NCBI RefSeq assembly: GCF_036226605.1
Contig: NZ_CP109000.1
Span: 2,724,501 to 2,788,500 of the forward strand
Reading direction: 5' to 3'
Source of the DNA: Streptomyces sp. NBC_00704
GTDB taxonomy: Bacteria; Actinomycetota; Actinomycetes; Streptomycetales; Streptomycetaceae
Length of the DNA stretch: 64,000 bases
Of this stretch, positions 21,824 to 29,849 are shown piece after piece. Position 1 is the first letter of the stretch. Each line of letters opens with the position of its first letter. The position numbers and the translations under genes were made by a program. A model generated the notes under the pieces. The model was given only the letters and a program-made list of their open reading frames with translations. It was not told the origin of the DNA and did not search any database.

Positions 21824-21894
21824 CGTTCGGGCCCCCCTTGGCACGGTTCACTGCGACGTGGACCGTGTCACACCGTGCCGAGGGGGCCCGAACG
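21824..21894 (-). terminator. Very stable hairpin between clpP2 and clpX
   Basis: The arms 21824-21847 and 21872-21894 pair over 23 positions with one G-T pair and one bulged C, around a 24-nt loop. It sits 16 nt after the clpP2 stop on the minus strand and should separate clpP1P2 transcription from clpX. Confidence 0.8.
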
Positions 21895-21909
21895 AGGCGG
21901 CCCCGGGCG

Positions 21910-22590
21910 TCAACGCAGAGACTCGTTGTTCATCTTCCGGGTGGAGATGATCTGGTCGATCAGGCCGTACGACAGCGCGTCCTCGGCCGTGAGGATCTTG
22001 TCGCGCTCGATGTCCTCGCGGATCTTCTCAATCGGCGTGGTCGAGTGCTTGGCCAGCATGTCCTCCAGCTGCGCGCGCATCCGGAGGATCTCGTTGGCGG
22101 CGATCTCCAGGTCGGAGACCTGACCGCGGCCGGTCTCACTGTACGGCTGGTGGATCAGCACGCGCGCGTTCGGCAGCGCCATCCGCTTGCCCGGCGTGCC
22201 GGCGGCCAGCAGGATCGCGGCGGCGGAGGCCGCCTGGCCCATGCAGACCGTCTGGACGTCGGGCTTCACGAACTGCATGGTGTCGTAGATCGCGGTCAGC
22301 GCCGTGAAGGAGCCGCCGGGGCTGTTGATGTAGACCGAGATGTCCCGGTCGGGGTCCATCGACTCCAGGCACAGCAGCTGCGCCATGACGTCGTTGGCTG
22401 AGGCGTCGTCGATCTGCACGCCGAGGAAGATCACGCGCTCCTCGAACAGCTTCGCGTACGGGTCGTACTCGCGGATGCCCTGGGAGGTGCGCTCGACGAA
22501 GCGCGGGATGACGTAGCGGGACTCGGCGCGGGGACCGGTGTATTCGGCCTCGGTGCGGGCGTAGATGCCGCTGCCGGGGAAGTCGTTCAC
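21910..22590 (-). CDS. clpP2: Clp protease proteolytic subunit ClpP2
   Basis: A 226-residue serine protease subunit of the ClpP family, starting at GTG with AGGAGA 4-5 nt upstream. The catalytic triad is visible: Ser122 (MGQAASAAA), His147 (LIHQPYS) and Asp197 (ERDKIL). It assembles with ClpP1 into a mixed tetradecamer served by ClpX and ClpC. It follows clpP1 after an unusually long 234-nt spacer made of C/T/G-rich quasi-repeats. Confidence 0.97.
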   Translation of the reverse strand: MNDFPGSGIYARTEAEYTGPRAESRYVIPRFVERTSQGIREYDPYAKLFEERVIFLGVQIDDASANDVMAQLLCLESMDPDRDISVYINSPGGSFTALTAIYDTMQFVKPDVQTVCMGQAASAAAILLAAGTPGKRMALPNARVLIHQPYSETGRGQVSDLEIAANEILRMRAQLEDMLAKHSTTPIEKIREDIERDKILTAEDALSYGLIDQIISTRKMNNESLR

Positions 22591-22824
22591 GATGTCTCCT
22601 GGAAAGGGGGCTGGGGCGGTGGACTGGAGGGGCTGGAGAGGGGCTCTGACGGCTTGCGGGGCTCCCGGGCGCCCGCTGGGGAGGCTCCGGGCGGCCCGGC
22701 GGCCCCGAGGGGCTTGCCGGGCCCCCGGAGGCCTCAGCGGACTGCCTGGGGCCTCGGAGGGGTCAGGGGCTCAGGAGGCTCCGGGGAGTTCCCTGGGCGG
22801 CCCTGCCGCCGTCAGCGGCGACCC
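22591..22824 (-). other. Long quasi-repetitive clpP1-clpP2 spacer
   Basis: This 234-nt stretch is almost free of A/T on the top strand and built from degenerate copies of motifs such as GGGGCTC and GGAGGCTCCGGG. No open reading frame has coding character. It will be transcribed as part of clpP1P2 RNA and could fold into several GC-rich hairpins. Confidence 0.5.
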
Positions 22825-23445
22825 TCAGGCCGCCCCGGTACCGCCGCCGCCCGGCATGCCGGCGGCCGTCGGGATGACGTCGTCGATGAGGCCGTACTCC
22901 TTGGCCTCGAACGCGTCGAACCACCGGTCGCGGTCCGAGTCGCGGGTGATCTGCTCGACCGACTGGCCGGTGTGCTGCGAGGTCAGCTCCGCCATGCGCT
23001 TCTTGGTGTGCAGCAGACGCTCGGCGTGGATCTTGATGTCCGAGGCCGATCCGGCCAGGCCCGCGGAGGGCTGGTGGATCAGGATCTCGGCGTTCGGCAG
23101 CGCGAAGCGCTTGCCGGGGGTGCCCGCGCTGAGCAGGAACTGGCCCATGGAGGCGGCCAGGCCCATGGCGATCGTCACCACGTCGTTCTTGATGAACTGC
23201 ATGGTGTCGTAGATCGCCATGCCGGCCGTGATGGAGCCGCCGGGGCTGTTGATGTAGAGGTAGATGTCCTTGTCCGGATCGGCGGCAAGGAGCAGCAACT
23301 GTGCGGTGATCTTGTTGGCGATGTCGTCGTCGACCGGCTGGCCGAGGAAGATGATCCGCTCGCCGAGCAGCCGGTTGTAGACCTGGTCGCCGAGGCCACC
23401 GCCAATGGAAGGCTCGCCGGCGGCGGAAGGCATCAGATTCGTCAC
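22825..23445 (-). CDS. clpP1: Clp protease proteolytic subunit ClpP1
   Basis: A 206-residue ClpP-family peptidase. Ser99 (MGLAASMGQ), His124 (LIHQPSA) and Asp173 (DRDRWF) form the triad; the C-terminus is Gly-rich. The start is the GTG at 23445 (VTNLMPSA), with AGGTGG 7 nt upstream. An in-frame ATG at 23433 and a much longer frame to 23682 are not supported. It is the first gene of clpP1-clpP2; in Streptomyces this operon is activated by ClgR. The tig terminator immediately upstream implies its own promoter in 23446-23680. Confidence 0.97.
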   Translation of the reverse strand: MTNLMPSAAGEPSIGGGLGDQVYNRLLGERIIFLGQPVDDDIANKITAQLLLLAADPDKDIYLYINSPGGSITAGMAIYDTMQFIKNDVVTIAMGLAASMGQFLLSAGTPGKRFALPNAEILIHQPSAGLAGSASDIKIHAERLLHTKKRMAELTSQHTGQSVEQITRDSDRDRWFDAFEAKEYGLIDDVIPTAAGMPGGGGTGAA

Positions 23446-23580
23446 GTCGTATCCACCTGCTCGTCTTGCGACGGCGCCGGGCCGTCTCACGTGTACTGCC
23501 TGGGGCTCGGGGACTCCCCTGCCCTCGTACTCATGGACCCTAACGCGCGGGTCCCTTCGGGGAATCCCGGAGAGGAGAGT

Positions 23581-23594
23581 GTTCGCCGGGGGCG
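23581..23594 (-). promoter_or_regulatory. Candidate ClgR site upstream of clpP1
   Basis: GTTCGCCGGGGGCG on the plus strand, 136 nt before the clpP1 start, resembles the GTTCGCY-N-GCG motif that I recall for the clp activator ClgR. The spacer length does not match with certainty. Confidence 0.3.
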
Positions 23595-23681
23595 TAGTCG
23601 GCCGGGGGCGCACAGGGTCCTGCGGCCCCCGGACGCGGACGCACGCGCGCACGGCGTCGCACACGGCATGCGCACACGGCA

Positions 23682-23730
23682 TGAGGGGCCCCGGACGGAT
23701 TCGGATTCCGATTCCGTCCGGGGCCCCTCA
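23682..23730 (-). terminator. tig terminator
   Basis: An 18-bp perfect stem (23682-23699 with 23713-23730), 40 nt past the trigger-factor stop. It separates tig from clpP1. Confidence 0.88.
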
Positions 23731-23769
23731 GATGTGCTCAGGTCTGCGTCAGAGGCGACGCGAGGCCTT

Positions 23770-25173
23770 TCAGCCCTCGGTCTTCTCCTCGGAGGTCTCC
23801 GCCTCGGCGGCGGCCTCCGCGGACTCCGTGCCCTCGGCGGCGGCGTCGGTCTCGTCGTCCTCGTCGTCGAGGTCGATGACCTCGCCGTTGGTGTCCTTCA
23901 CCGTGGCGGACTCGACAACCGTGGCCAGCGCCTTGCCGCGGGCGACCTCGCCGACCAGCAGCGGGACCTGACCGCCCTCGACGACCGCCTGGGCGAACTG
24001 GTCGGGGGACATGCCGGAGGAGGCGGCACGGCGCATGAGGTGCTCGGTGAGCTCCTCCTGGTTGACGTTCAGCTTCTCGCGCTTGACGAGCTCGTCGAGC
24101 ACGAACTGGGTCTTGATGCCCTTGACCGCGGCCTCGCGGGTCTCGGTCTCGAACTCCTCGGCGGACTTGCCCTGGATCTCCAGGTACTTGTCGAGGTCGA
24201 GGCCCATCTGACCGAGCTGGTGGTGCTCCAGGTTGTGCTTGCGGGTGTTGACCTCGTCCTCGAGGAGCTTCTCGGGGACGGGCACCTCGACGAGCTCCAG
24301 CAGCTTCTCCAGGACGCGCTCCTGGGCCTGCGTGGCCTGGTCGTACTGCTTCATGTTCTCGAGGCGCTTGCGGCTGTCGGCCTTCAGCTCGTCGAGGGTG
24401 TCGAACTCGGAGGCGAGCTGCGCGAACTCGTCGTCCAGCGCGGGGAGCTCGCGGGCGGCGACCTGGGTGACCTTGACGGTGACCTCGGCCTCCTTGCCGG
24501 CCGCGGAGCCGCCCTTCAGCTCGGAGGTGAAGGTGGTCTCGCCACCGGCCTCCAGGCCCTTGACGGCCTCGTCGATGCCTTCCAGCAGCTCACCGGAGCC
24601 GATGGTGTAGGAGACGCCGCTCGCGACGCCGTCCTCCAGGACCTCGCCGTCGACCTTGGCCTCCAGGTCCACCGTCACGACGTCGCCGTCCTCGGCGGCG
24701 CGCTCGACCGGGGAGGTCGAGGCGAAGCGCTCGCGGAGCTGCTCGACCGACTTGTCGACGTCCTCTTCGGTGACCTCGACGGCGTCGACCTCGACCTCGA
24801 TGGAGGAGAAGTCCTCGGGGAGCTCGAGGGACGGACGGATGTCGACCTCGGCGGTGAAGTTCAGCGTCTCGCCGTCCTTCAGCTCCGTGATGTCGACCTC
24901 GGGCTGGCCGAGGACGTCGATCTCCGCCTCGTTGACCGCCTCCGTGTAGAACTTCGGCAGCGCGTCGTTGACGGCCTCCTCCAGCACGGCGCCACGGCCG
25001 AAGCGCTGGTCGATGACCCGGGCGGGGATCTTGCCCTTGCGGAAGCCCTTCACCGTGACCTGCTGGTTGATCTTCTTGTACGCCGCGTCGAGGCTGTCCT
25101 TGAGCTCCTCGAAGGGCACCTCGATGCTGAGCCGAACCCGGGTCGGGTTCAGGGTCTCCACGGCGCTCTTCAC
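23770..25173 (-). CDS. tig: Trigger factor (ribosome-associated chaperone)
   Basis: A 467-residue chaperone and peptidyl-prolyl isomerase. The ribosome-binding signature GFRKGKIPA occurs near residue 47, the FKBP-like domain covers about residues 150-250, and the C-terminal helical arms end in an acidic Glu/Asp/Ala tail of about 50 residues. It binds nascent chains at the exit tunnel. The start is the GTG at 25173, which has AAGGAGA 7 nt upstream; the longer open frame to 25326 lacks a site and homology. Confidence 0.97.
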   Translation of the reverse strand: MKSAVETLNPTRVRLSIEVPFEELKDSLDAAYKKINQQVTVKGFRKGKIPARVIDQRFGRGAVLEEAVNDALPKFYTEAVNEAEIDVLGQPEVDITELKDGETLNFTAEVDIRPSLELPEDFSSIEVEVDAVEVTEEDVDKSVEQLRERFASTSPVERAAEDGDVVTVDLEAKVDGEVLEDGVASGVSYTIGSGELLEGIDEAVKGLEAGGETTFTSELKGGSAAGKEAEVTVKVTQVAARELPALDDEFAQLASEFDTLDELKADSRKRLENMKQYDQATQAQERVLEKLLELVEVPVPEKLLEDEVNTRKHNLEHHQLGQMGLDLDKYLEIQGKSAEEFETETREAAVKGIKTQFVLDELVKREKLNVNQEELTEHLMRRAASSGMSPDQFAQAVVEGGQVPLLVGEVARGKALATVVESATVKDTNGEVIDLDDEDDETDAAAEGTESAEAAAEAETSEEKTEG

Positions 25174-25377
25174 GGTTCGGTCTCCTTGGGGGCTGACTTC
25201 TTGGTTTCTGCCGGAGCCAGACCGGCTCCGACGGATTCGCCGCCCGGAGGACTTCAGAGAATGAGGACGCACGGGCGTGCAGCTTGCATAGTAACGGCAG
25301 CGACGACACGCCCCAAAGGCGATCAAGCGAGGTGGCCGCGGAGTCGGTCGGGATCGGTCGGCGGCGACCGAGGTCGG

Positions 25378-25454
25378 TGGTCGGGGTGGCGGGATTTGAA
25401 CCCACGGCCTTCCGCTCCCAAAGCGGACGCGCTACCAAGCTGCGCCACACCCCG
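25378..25454 (-). tRNA. tRNA-Pro (anticodon TGG)
   Basis: A full cloverleaf: acceptor stem CGGGGTG/CACCCCG, D-loop GCGCAGCTTGGTAGCGC, anticodon stem TCCGC/GCGGA with loop TTTGGGA (anticodon TGG), and T-loop TTCAAAT. The CCA end is encoded (25378-25380). It reads CCA/CCG-type proline codons. Confidence 0.95.
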
Positions 25455-25619
25455 TCTGGTGCGAGACGTAGGGTACATGCCCCCAGGCTCTCCGGCCGCC
25501 GCATTCACCGAGCCCCCGGGCGGACGGCGGCGGGGGCGGAAAAGGCGGTGTGCGACACCGGCCCCGGACCCGCTACGATGCCTGCAGTGCCGCGGTCGCT
25601 GACCTGCGGCGCGTCGTGT

Positions 25620-25690
25620 GCGGGCGTAGCTCAATGGTAGAGCACTAGTCTTCCAAACTAGCTACGCGGGTTCGATTCCCGTCGCCCGCT
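25620..25690 (+). tRNA. tRNA-Gly (anticodon TCC)
   Basis: The acceptor GCGGGCG pairs with CGCCCGC, the anticodon arm CTAGT/ACTAG holds loop CTTCCAA (anticodon TCC), and the T-loop is TTCGATT. At 71 nt without an encoded CCA it is of standard tRNA-Gly size. It diverges from the tRNA-Pro gene 165 nt away. Confidence 0.95.
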
Positions 25691-25792
25691 CGGGAGAGCG
25701 TAGGGCCAGGTCGGAGGGTGTTTTCCTCGGACCTGGCCCTCCGTCGTTCCCGGGCCGTCGGCCACCGGGCGGGCCGGCGCGGGCGGTCCCGT

Positions 25793-26158
25793 TCAGGCGC
25801 GGTCCGTCAGCTCCTCGGCGAAGACCTGCGACAGGGGCTGCGGTCCCACGTACTGCTGGCAGTTGCACTCGCCGGCCTCGTAGCGCAGCGGCTTCTTGTT
25901 CTCGTCCCAGGCCGTGGGCACCTCGACGCGTTCGTGGCACCGGCCCTGCTTGTCGTGCTTGGCGAGGTGGTGCGTGCATCCGCACACCGGCTCGGGCGAC
26001 CTGTGCGCCGCCTCGACGGCCAGTCGCTCCTGCTTCGCCGCCTCCAGCAACTGCAGCTTGCGCTCGTGGCGATGACGCAGCGCGGTGCGGACATTGTCGG
26101 CCACCCAGGCGAAACCGCCCGTCCAGAAGATGATGAGTACCCACCAGAACCAGTCCAC
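25793..26158 (-). CDS. Small membrane-anchored Cys/His-containing protein
   Basis: A 121-residue hypothetical. Its N-terminal membrane helix is WFWWVLIIFWTGGFAWV (about residues 3-19), followed by a charged amphipathic helix (residues 20-52). A C-terminal domain has CGC near residue 59, HHLAKH, CH and CNC near residue 98. The Cys/His spacing suggests a small metal- or disulfide-stabilised module. I do not recognise a named family; similar proteins seem common in Streptomyces. It ends close to the tRNA-Gly gene on the opposite strand. Confidence 0.75.
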   Translation of the reverse strand: MDWFWWVLIIFWTGGFAWVADNVRTALRHRHERKLQLLEAAKQERLAVEAAHRSPEPVCGCTHHLAKHDKQGRCHERVEVPTAWDENKKPLRYEAGECNCQQYVGPQPLSQVFAEELTDRA

Positions 26159-26346
26159 CAGTTGCCCCTTTCCCCCGTGTTCTGCCGCAGCCAGCCTAGA
26201 ACCTTGTCATGTAGCCCTCACGTGCTTTCCCCGCCTCATCGCCCTCGGGGCCTGATCCGGCGGGGCACGGGAGTCCTCGCGCGGGGGTACGGGGATGCGG
26301 GGGTGCGGGGGTCAGGACCGCCCGACGGTGGGGCTCCGGCGTTCGA

Positions 26347-26784
26347 TCAGCATGACGTCGCGCCATGCGCCGCGGTGCCGGCCGGGGCGTTCCCCGGTGC
26401 CGACGACGCGGAAGCCCCGGCCGCCACGGGCGTCGCCAGGAACGCGGACAGCCGGTCCAGCGCGCCGGGCAGCGCCCGGTAGGAGACCCATGTGCCGCGG
26501 CGCTCGCAGTCGATGAGGCCGGCCGGGCGGAGCAGTTTGAGGTGGTGGGAGATCGTCGGCTGCGACAGGTCGAAGGCGGGGGTCAGATCGCACACGCAGA
26601 CCTCGCCGCCCGACCGCGAGGCGATCATCGACAGCAAGCGCAGTCGGACCGGGTCGCCCAGCGCCTTGAAGATCTTCGCCAGCTCGGCAGCCCGGGCCTC
26701 GTCCACGGGGGCGGTCGACAGGGCGGCGCAGCAGCCTGCGGGCCCGTCGCCCCCGGCGATCACCACGAGTTCCTGCTTCGACAT
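26347..26784 (-). CDS. arsR: ArsR/SmtB-family metalloregulator
   Basis: A 145-residue winged-helix repressor. The helix-turn-helix is in DLSQPTISHHLKLLRPAGL, and the metal-sensing ELCVCDL-type motif is present as EVCVCDL (Cys63, Cys65). Additional Cys at 18, 19, 93 and 145 could complete an As(III) site. It is divergent from the arsI-like gene 80 nt away and likely represses it. The start is the ATG at 26784, with AGAGGA directly adjacent. An inverted repeat overlaps this start codon. The reading that extends to 26838 is less likely. Confidence 0.88.
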   Translation of the reverse strand: MSKQELVVIAGGDGPAGCCAALSTAPVDEARAAELAKIFKALGDPVRLRLLSMIASRSGGEVCVCDLTPAFDLSQPTISHHLKLLRPAGLIDCERRGTWVSYRALPGALDRLSAFLATPVAAGASASSAPGNAPAGTAAHGATSC

Positions 26785-26797
26785 TCCTCTATGTTGA
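26778..26797. promoter_or_regulatory. Candidate ArsR operator overlapping the arsR start
   Basis: TCGACAT (26778-26784) and ATGTTGA (26791-26797) form an inverted repeat with one mismatch and a 6-nt spacer. The left arm covers the arsR ATG, so binding would block both transcription and initiation. A second palindrome, CATCGATG, lies at 26836-26843 before arsI. Confidence 0.45.
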
Positions 26798-26864
26798 CGT
26801 TTCTCGATCCAAGGTGCAAGCTCGGTATCGACAGCCATCGATGCAAGCAGTCGGGAGTCGTGCC

Positions 26865-27338
26865 ATGTCCCGTGTCCAGCTCGCCCTGCGCGTCAGCGAC
26901 CTCGACGCGTCGATCGCCTTCTACACGAAGCTGTTCGGCGCCGAACCGGCCAAGCGGCGCGAGGGCTACGCCAACTTCGCCATCGCCGAACCCCCGCTCA
27001 AGCTCGTGCTCATCGAGGGCGAGCCGGGCGAGGACACCAGCCTGGACCATCTCGGCGTCGAGGTGGAGTCGGGCGACCGGGTCGAGGCCGCCGCCACCCG
27101 GCTCAAGGACGCCGGCCTGGCCACCTTCGAGGAGAACGACACGTCCTGCTGCTACGCCCTCCAGGACAAGGTGTGGGTCCATGGTCCGGGGCGGGAGCCC
27201 TGGGAGGTCTATGTGGTCAAGGCCGACGCGGACACACTCGGCCGGAGCGCCGGCCCCGACGCCGCCGGCGACCGCTGTTGCGGCGGCGAGGCCACCGCAC
27301 AGGGGGCCCCGGCGAGCGCGGGATGCGCCTGCGGTTGA
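26865..27338 (+). CDS. arsI: ArsI/CadI-type C-As lyase (glyoxalase fold)
   Basis: A 157-residue vicinal-oxygen-chelate protein. The features diagnostic of ArsI are present: the vicinal Cys pair Cys95-Cys96 (NDTSCCYALQDKVWV), candidate metal ligands Gln5, His62 and Glu114, and a Cys-rich tail (DRCCGG, GCACG). ArsI is a non-haem iron dioxygenase that breaks the C-As bond of trivalent organoarsenicals; the closely related CadI binds cadmium, so substrate is inferred. GGGAG 7 nt upstream supports the ATG at 26865. The divergent ArsR gene is its probable regulator. No efflux pump or arsenate reductase is adjacent. Confidence 0.88.
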   Translation: MSRVQLALRVSDLDASIAFYTKLFGAEPAKRREGYANFAIAEPPLKLVLIEGEPGEDTSLDHLGVEVESGDRVEAAATRLKDAGLATFEENDTSCCYALQDKVWVHGPGREPWEVYVVKADADTLGRSAGPDAAGDRCCGGEATAQGAPASAGCACG

Positions 27339-27429
27339 GAGCGTCGATGCGCACACCGCACGGCACGGCACGGCACCGCACGGCACATCACCGCATCGCC
27401 GCGCGCTGCCGGGGGCGCGCTCCCTCGCC

Positions 27430-27624
27430 TCAGAAGCTGATCGAATTGATCGTGTCGGCGAGGGAGTTGAGGAATCTGTTGATCGACGGGGCCATGCCCG
27501 TCGAGGCGAGGAAGAAGCCGAACAGGATGGCGACGATGGCCGGGCCGGCCTTGATCGATCCCCCTCGGATCAGCACGACCAGAATGATCGCCAAAAGCAG
27601 CACCACTGACAGTGAAATGGCCAC
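27430..27624 (-). CDS. 64-residue hydrophobic protein, conserved hypothetical
   Basis: It has a long N-terminal hydrophobic stretch (about residues 3-20, SLSVVLLLAIILVVLI), a GGSIKAGPAIV turn, and a second hydrophobic segment (28-43), then an amphipathic tail (SINRFLNSLADTINSISF). Two membrane helices are likely. Codon use is unremarkable and it stands alone in its direction. I do not know its function. Confidence 0.7.
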   Translation of the reverse strand: MAISLSVVLLLAIILVVLIRGGSIKAGPAIVAILFGFFLASTGMAPSINRFLNSLADTINSISF

Positions 27625-27977
27625 AACTGATCACACGCCCTCGGTCGGTCCGCACTCCCGAGACCATCGTGCCACCAACCCGGCCTCCCTATGCGGCCCG
27701 TGACGCATCATCGCGCGGCCGTCGGCGGCCACCGTCTCACCGGACGGCAATTCGAGGCCGCGTCCGCACGGGAATTGGGGCGGCTCGTTTCCCGGTCCGC
27801 ACAATGTGTCCGCAGGGAATTCGAATAATGACCGTTGTCACGTCAACTACGCCCCCACAACCGGCGTTATGCGCCTTTTAGTCGGGATGAATCGTGACAT
27901 CACGGTCGGTCAGACGTCGACGCCTCGCGATCGCTCACCCGTCCGAACAGTGAATGACGAGGAATGACCAGGGGTGT
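27625..27977. other. Intergenic region upstream of two divergent genes
   Basis: About 350 nt, noticeably less GC-rich than the rest (for example around 27820-27890). Two direct copies of CCGCA-N-GGGAATT-like sequence occur near 27765-27820 when the region is read on either strand. No open frame looks coding. Confidence 0.4.
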
Positions 27978-28007
27978 TTTACGAATAAGCGGGCACGCGG
28001 CTAGGGT
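27978..28007 (+). promoter_or_regulatory. Promoter of the acyltransferase gene, leaderless
   Basis: TTTACG (27978-27983), an 18-nt spacer and TAGGGT (28002-28007) end 7 nt before the ATG at 28015. Transcription should begin at or beside the start codon, and no Shine-Dalgarno is present. Confidence 0.55.
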
Positions 28008-28014
28008 GCATCGA

Positions 28015-29331
28015 ATGTTCCACGCCGCCTCGTCTCTCGTTCAGGGCTCCCGCTCGACCAAGAACCCGAACGATCAGCACAACGGTCCACAGGACGAACA
28101 CGACGACCGCTCCCCCGGCCGGTCCGGCTCCGGCCGCCCCGGGAACAGATCCGCCGAGCAGCCGTCCCCGCGGCCCGGCGCGCAGCGTGACGCCTTCTTC
28201 GACAACGCCAAGTACCTGGCGATCGTCCTGGTGGCGCTGGGCCACTCCTGGGAGCCGCTCAAGGGCGACAGCCGGGTGCTCCAGGCCGCGTACATGCTCG
28301 TGTACACGTTCCACATGCCGGCGTTCATCGTCGTCTCCGGGTTCTTCTCGCGCAGCTTCGACGGCAGCCCCGCGCGGCTGAAGCGGCTGGTCACCGGGGT
28401 CGCCGTGCCGTACGTCGTGTTCGAGAGCGCGTATCCGCTGTTCAAGCGCGTCGTCGACCACGACCCCCAGGCCGCCATCACGCTGCTCGACCCGTACTAC
28501 CTGACCTGGTTCCTGTGCGCGCTGTTCATCTGGCGGCTGACCACGCCGGTCTGGAAGACGCTGCGCCACCCCCTCCCGGTCGCGCTGGCCATCGCGATGC
28601 TGGCCTCCCTCACCCCCCGCTTCGGCGGCGACCTGGACCTCCAGCGCGTCCTGCAGTTCCTGCCGTACTTCGTGCTCGGCCTGTGCCTGCGCCCCGAGCA
28701 CTTCCGGCTGGTCCGCCGCCGCTTGGTGCGGATCGCGGCGGTCCCGGTGTTCGCCCTCTCCCTGGCCTTCTGCTGGTGGGCGGTGTCGAAGGTGGACACC
28801 GGGTGGCTCTACCACCGGTCCGCCGCGCAGGAGTTGGGACAGCCCTGGTGGGTCGGCCCCCTCATGCAGCTCGCGCTGCTCGGCTGCTCGCTGCTGCTGA
28901 CGGCGTGCTTCTTCTCCTGGGTGCCGGGGCGCAGGACGTGGTTCACCGTGCTCGGCGCGGGCACGCTGTACGGCTATCTGCTGCACGGCTTCCTGATCAA
29001 GGGCGCCGACTACCGCGGCTGGTTCGACCGTCCGGCGCTGCACGGGCCGCTGGGCGAGATCGCGGTCAGCGTCGCGATCGCGGCGGCCGTCACCGCGCTG
29101 TGCACCCCGCCCGTACGGCGGGTCTTCCGGTTCGTGATGGAGCCGGAGATGGCCTGGGCCTTCAAGCCGGCCGCCGCCGAACTCGCCCGTGAGCGCGCCC
29201 GGCGGCGGCCGGACGGGGAACGGCGGCCGGAGCGGGAGCGCGGGGAGGAGCGCACGTCCCCGTCGGAGCCGGATCCGGCGGCGGAGCCGGAGCCGGGGCG
29301 GCGCGAGCCCGCCGGAGTTCAGGAAAGCTGA
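28015..29331 (+). CDS. Acyltransferase-3-like polytopic membrane protein
   Basis: A 438-residue protein of the acyltransferase family 3 (OafA/OpgC-like). After a 60-residue hydrophilic head comes the family opening RDAFFDNAKYLAIVLVALGHSWE, with the His expected for the active site, then about ten membrane helices (roughly residues 65-380). A charged Arg/Glu/Pro tail of 60 residues follows. Members O-acylate sugars or glycans using acyl groups from the cytoplasm; the substrate cannot be told. I prefer the ATG at 28015, since a promoter ends just before it. The alternative start at 27964 would include a TTA leucine codon. The 3' end overlaps the convergent HD gene by 13 nt. Confidence 0.85.
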   Translation: MFHAASSLVQGSRSTKNPNDQHNGPQDEHDDRSPGRSGSGRPGNRSAEQPSPRPGAQRDAFFDNAKYLAIVLVALGHSWEPLKGDSRVLQAAYMLVYTFHMPAFIVVSGFFSRSFDGSPARLKRLVTGVAVPYVVFESAYPLFKRVVDHDPQAAITLLDPYYLTWFLCALFIWRLTTPVWKTLRHPLPVALAIAMLASLTPRFGGDLDLQRVLQFLPYFVLGLCLRPEHFRLVRRRLVRIAAVPVFALSLAFCWWAVSKVDTGWLYHRSAAQELGQPWWVGPLMQLALLGCSLLLTACFFSWVPGRRTWFTVLGAGTLYGYLLHGFLIKGADYRGWFDRPALHGPLGEIAVSVAIAAAVTALCTPPVRRVFRFVMEPEMAWAFKPAAAELARERARRRPDGERRPERERGEERTSPSEPDPAAEPEPGRREPAGVQES

Positions 29332-29768
29332 TCCGGGAGGCCGAGCAGGGCGCGCATGCGCGCGTACTTCTCGGTCAGCCGGGTGCGGGTGGGCCCGTCC
29401 AGGACGGCCAGGCGGGCCGGGTCGGCGTTGTGCGCCAGGTCCGCCTCCTTCACCAGCAGCGCGCCCGGTGTGGCGAGGATGCGCGCCGCGTACGCCTGCG
29501 GCGTCTCCCCCGCCCGTTTGGTGACCGCGAGGACGACCGCCTTCGTGCGGTCGCTCAGGTCGGCCGCCTCCAGCCAGGCCTCGGACAGGGCGTCGTCCTC
29601 GACGGCGTCGTGCAGCCAGGCCGCGGCGATCTGGTCGGCGTCGCCGCCCCGCGCGCGCACGCCCTCGGCGACCGCCCGGAGGTGCTCGGCGTAGGGCCGG
29701 CCGGCCTTGTCGGTCTGTCCCGCGTGGGCGGAGCGGGCCAGGGCCTCGATCGCGGACAGCGTGAGCAT
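29319..29768 (-). CDS. Small HD-domain protein resembling (p)ppGpp hydrolases
   Basis: A 149-residue HD hydrolase. It shows the RSH-type series: HAGQTDKAGRPYAEH (His15 and His29), WLHDAVED (His53-Asp54) and VKEADLAHNAD (Asp110). These correspond to metal ligands of SpoT/MESH1-like hydrolases. No synthetase domain is attached, so a stand-alone small alarmone hydrolase or another nucleotide phosphohydrolase is possible. The start is the ATG at 29768; an upstream in-frame start at 29789 would add 7 residues. It may be co-transcribed with the PP2C phosphatase gene only if read from another promoter, as that gene lies upstream on the same strand. Confidence 0.75.
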   Translation of the reverse strand: MLTLSAIEALARSAHAGQTDKAGRPYAEHLRAVAEGVRARGGDADQIAAAWLHDAVEDDALSEAWLEAADLSDRTKAVVLAVTKRAGETPQAYAARILATPGALLVKEADLAHNADPARLAVLDGPTRTRLTEKYARMRALLGLPDQLS

Positions 29769-29849
29769 GACGGTTCCCCCTCGGAACACTCGGGGCGGGC
29801 GGGGCCGGGCGGGGCTGGGACGGGTTCGGGCCGGGCGGCCCGGCCGGGC

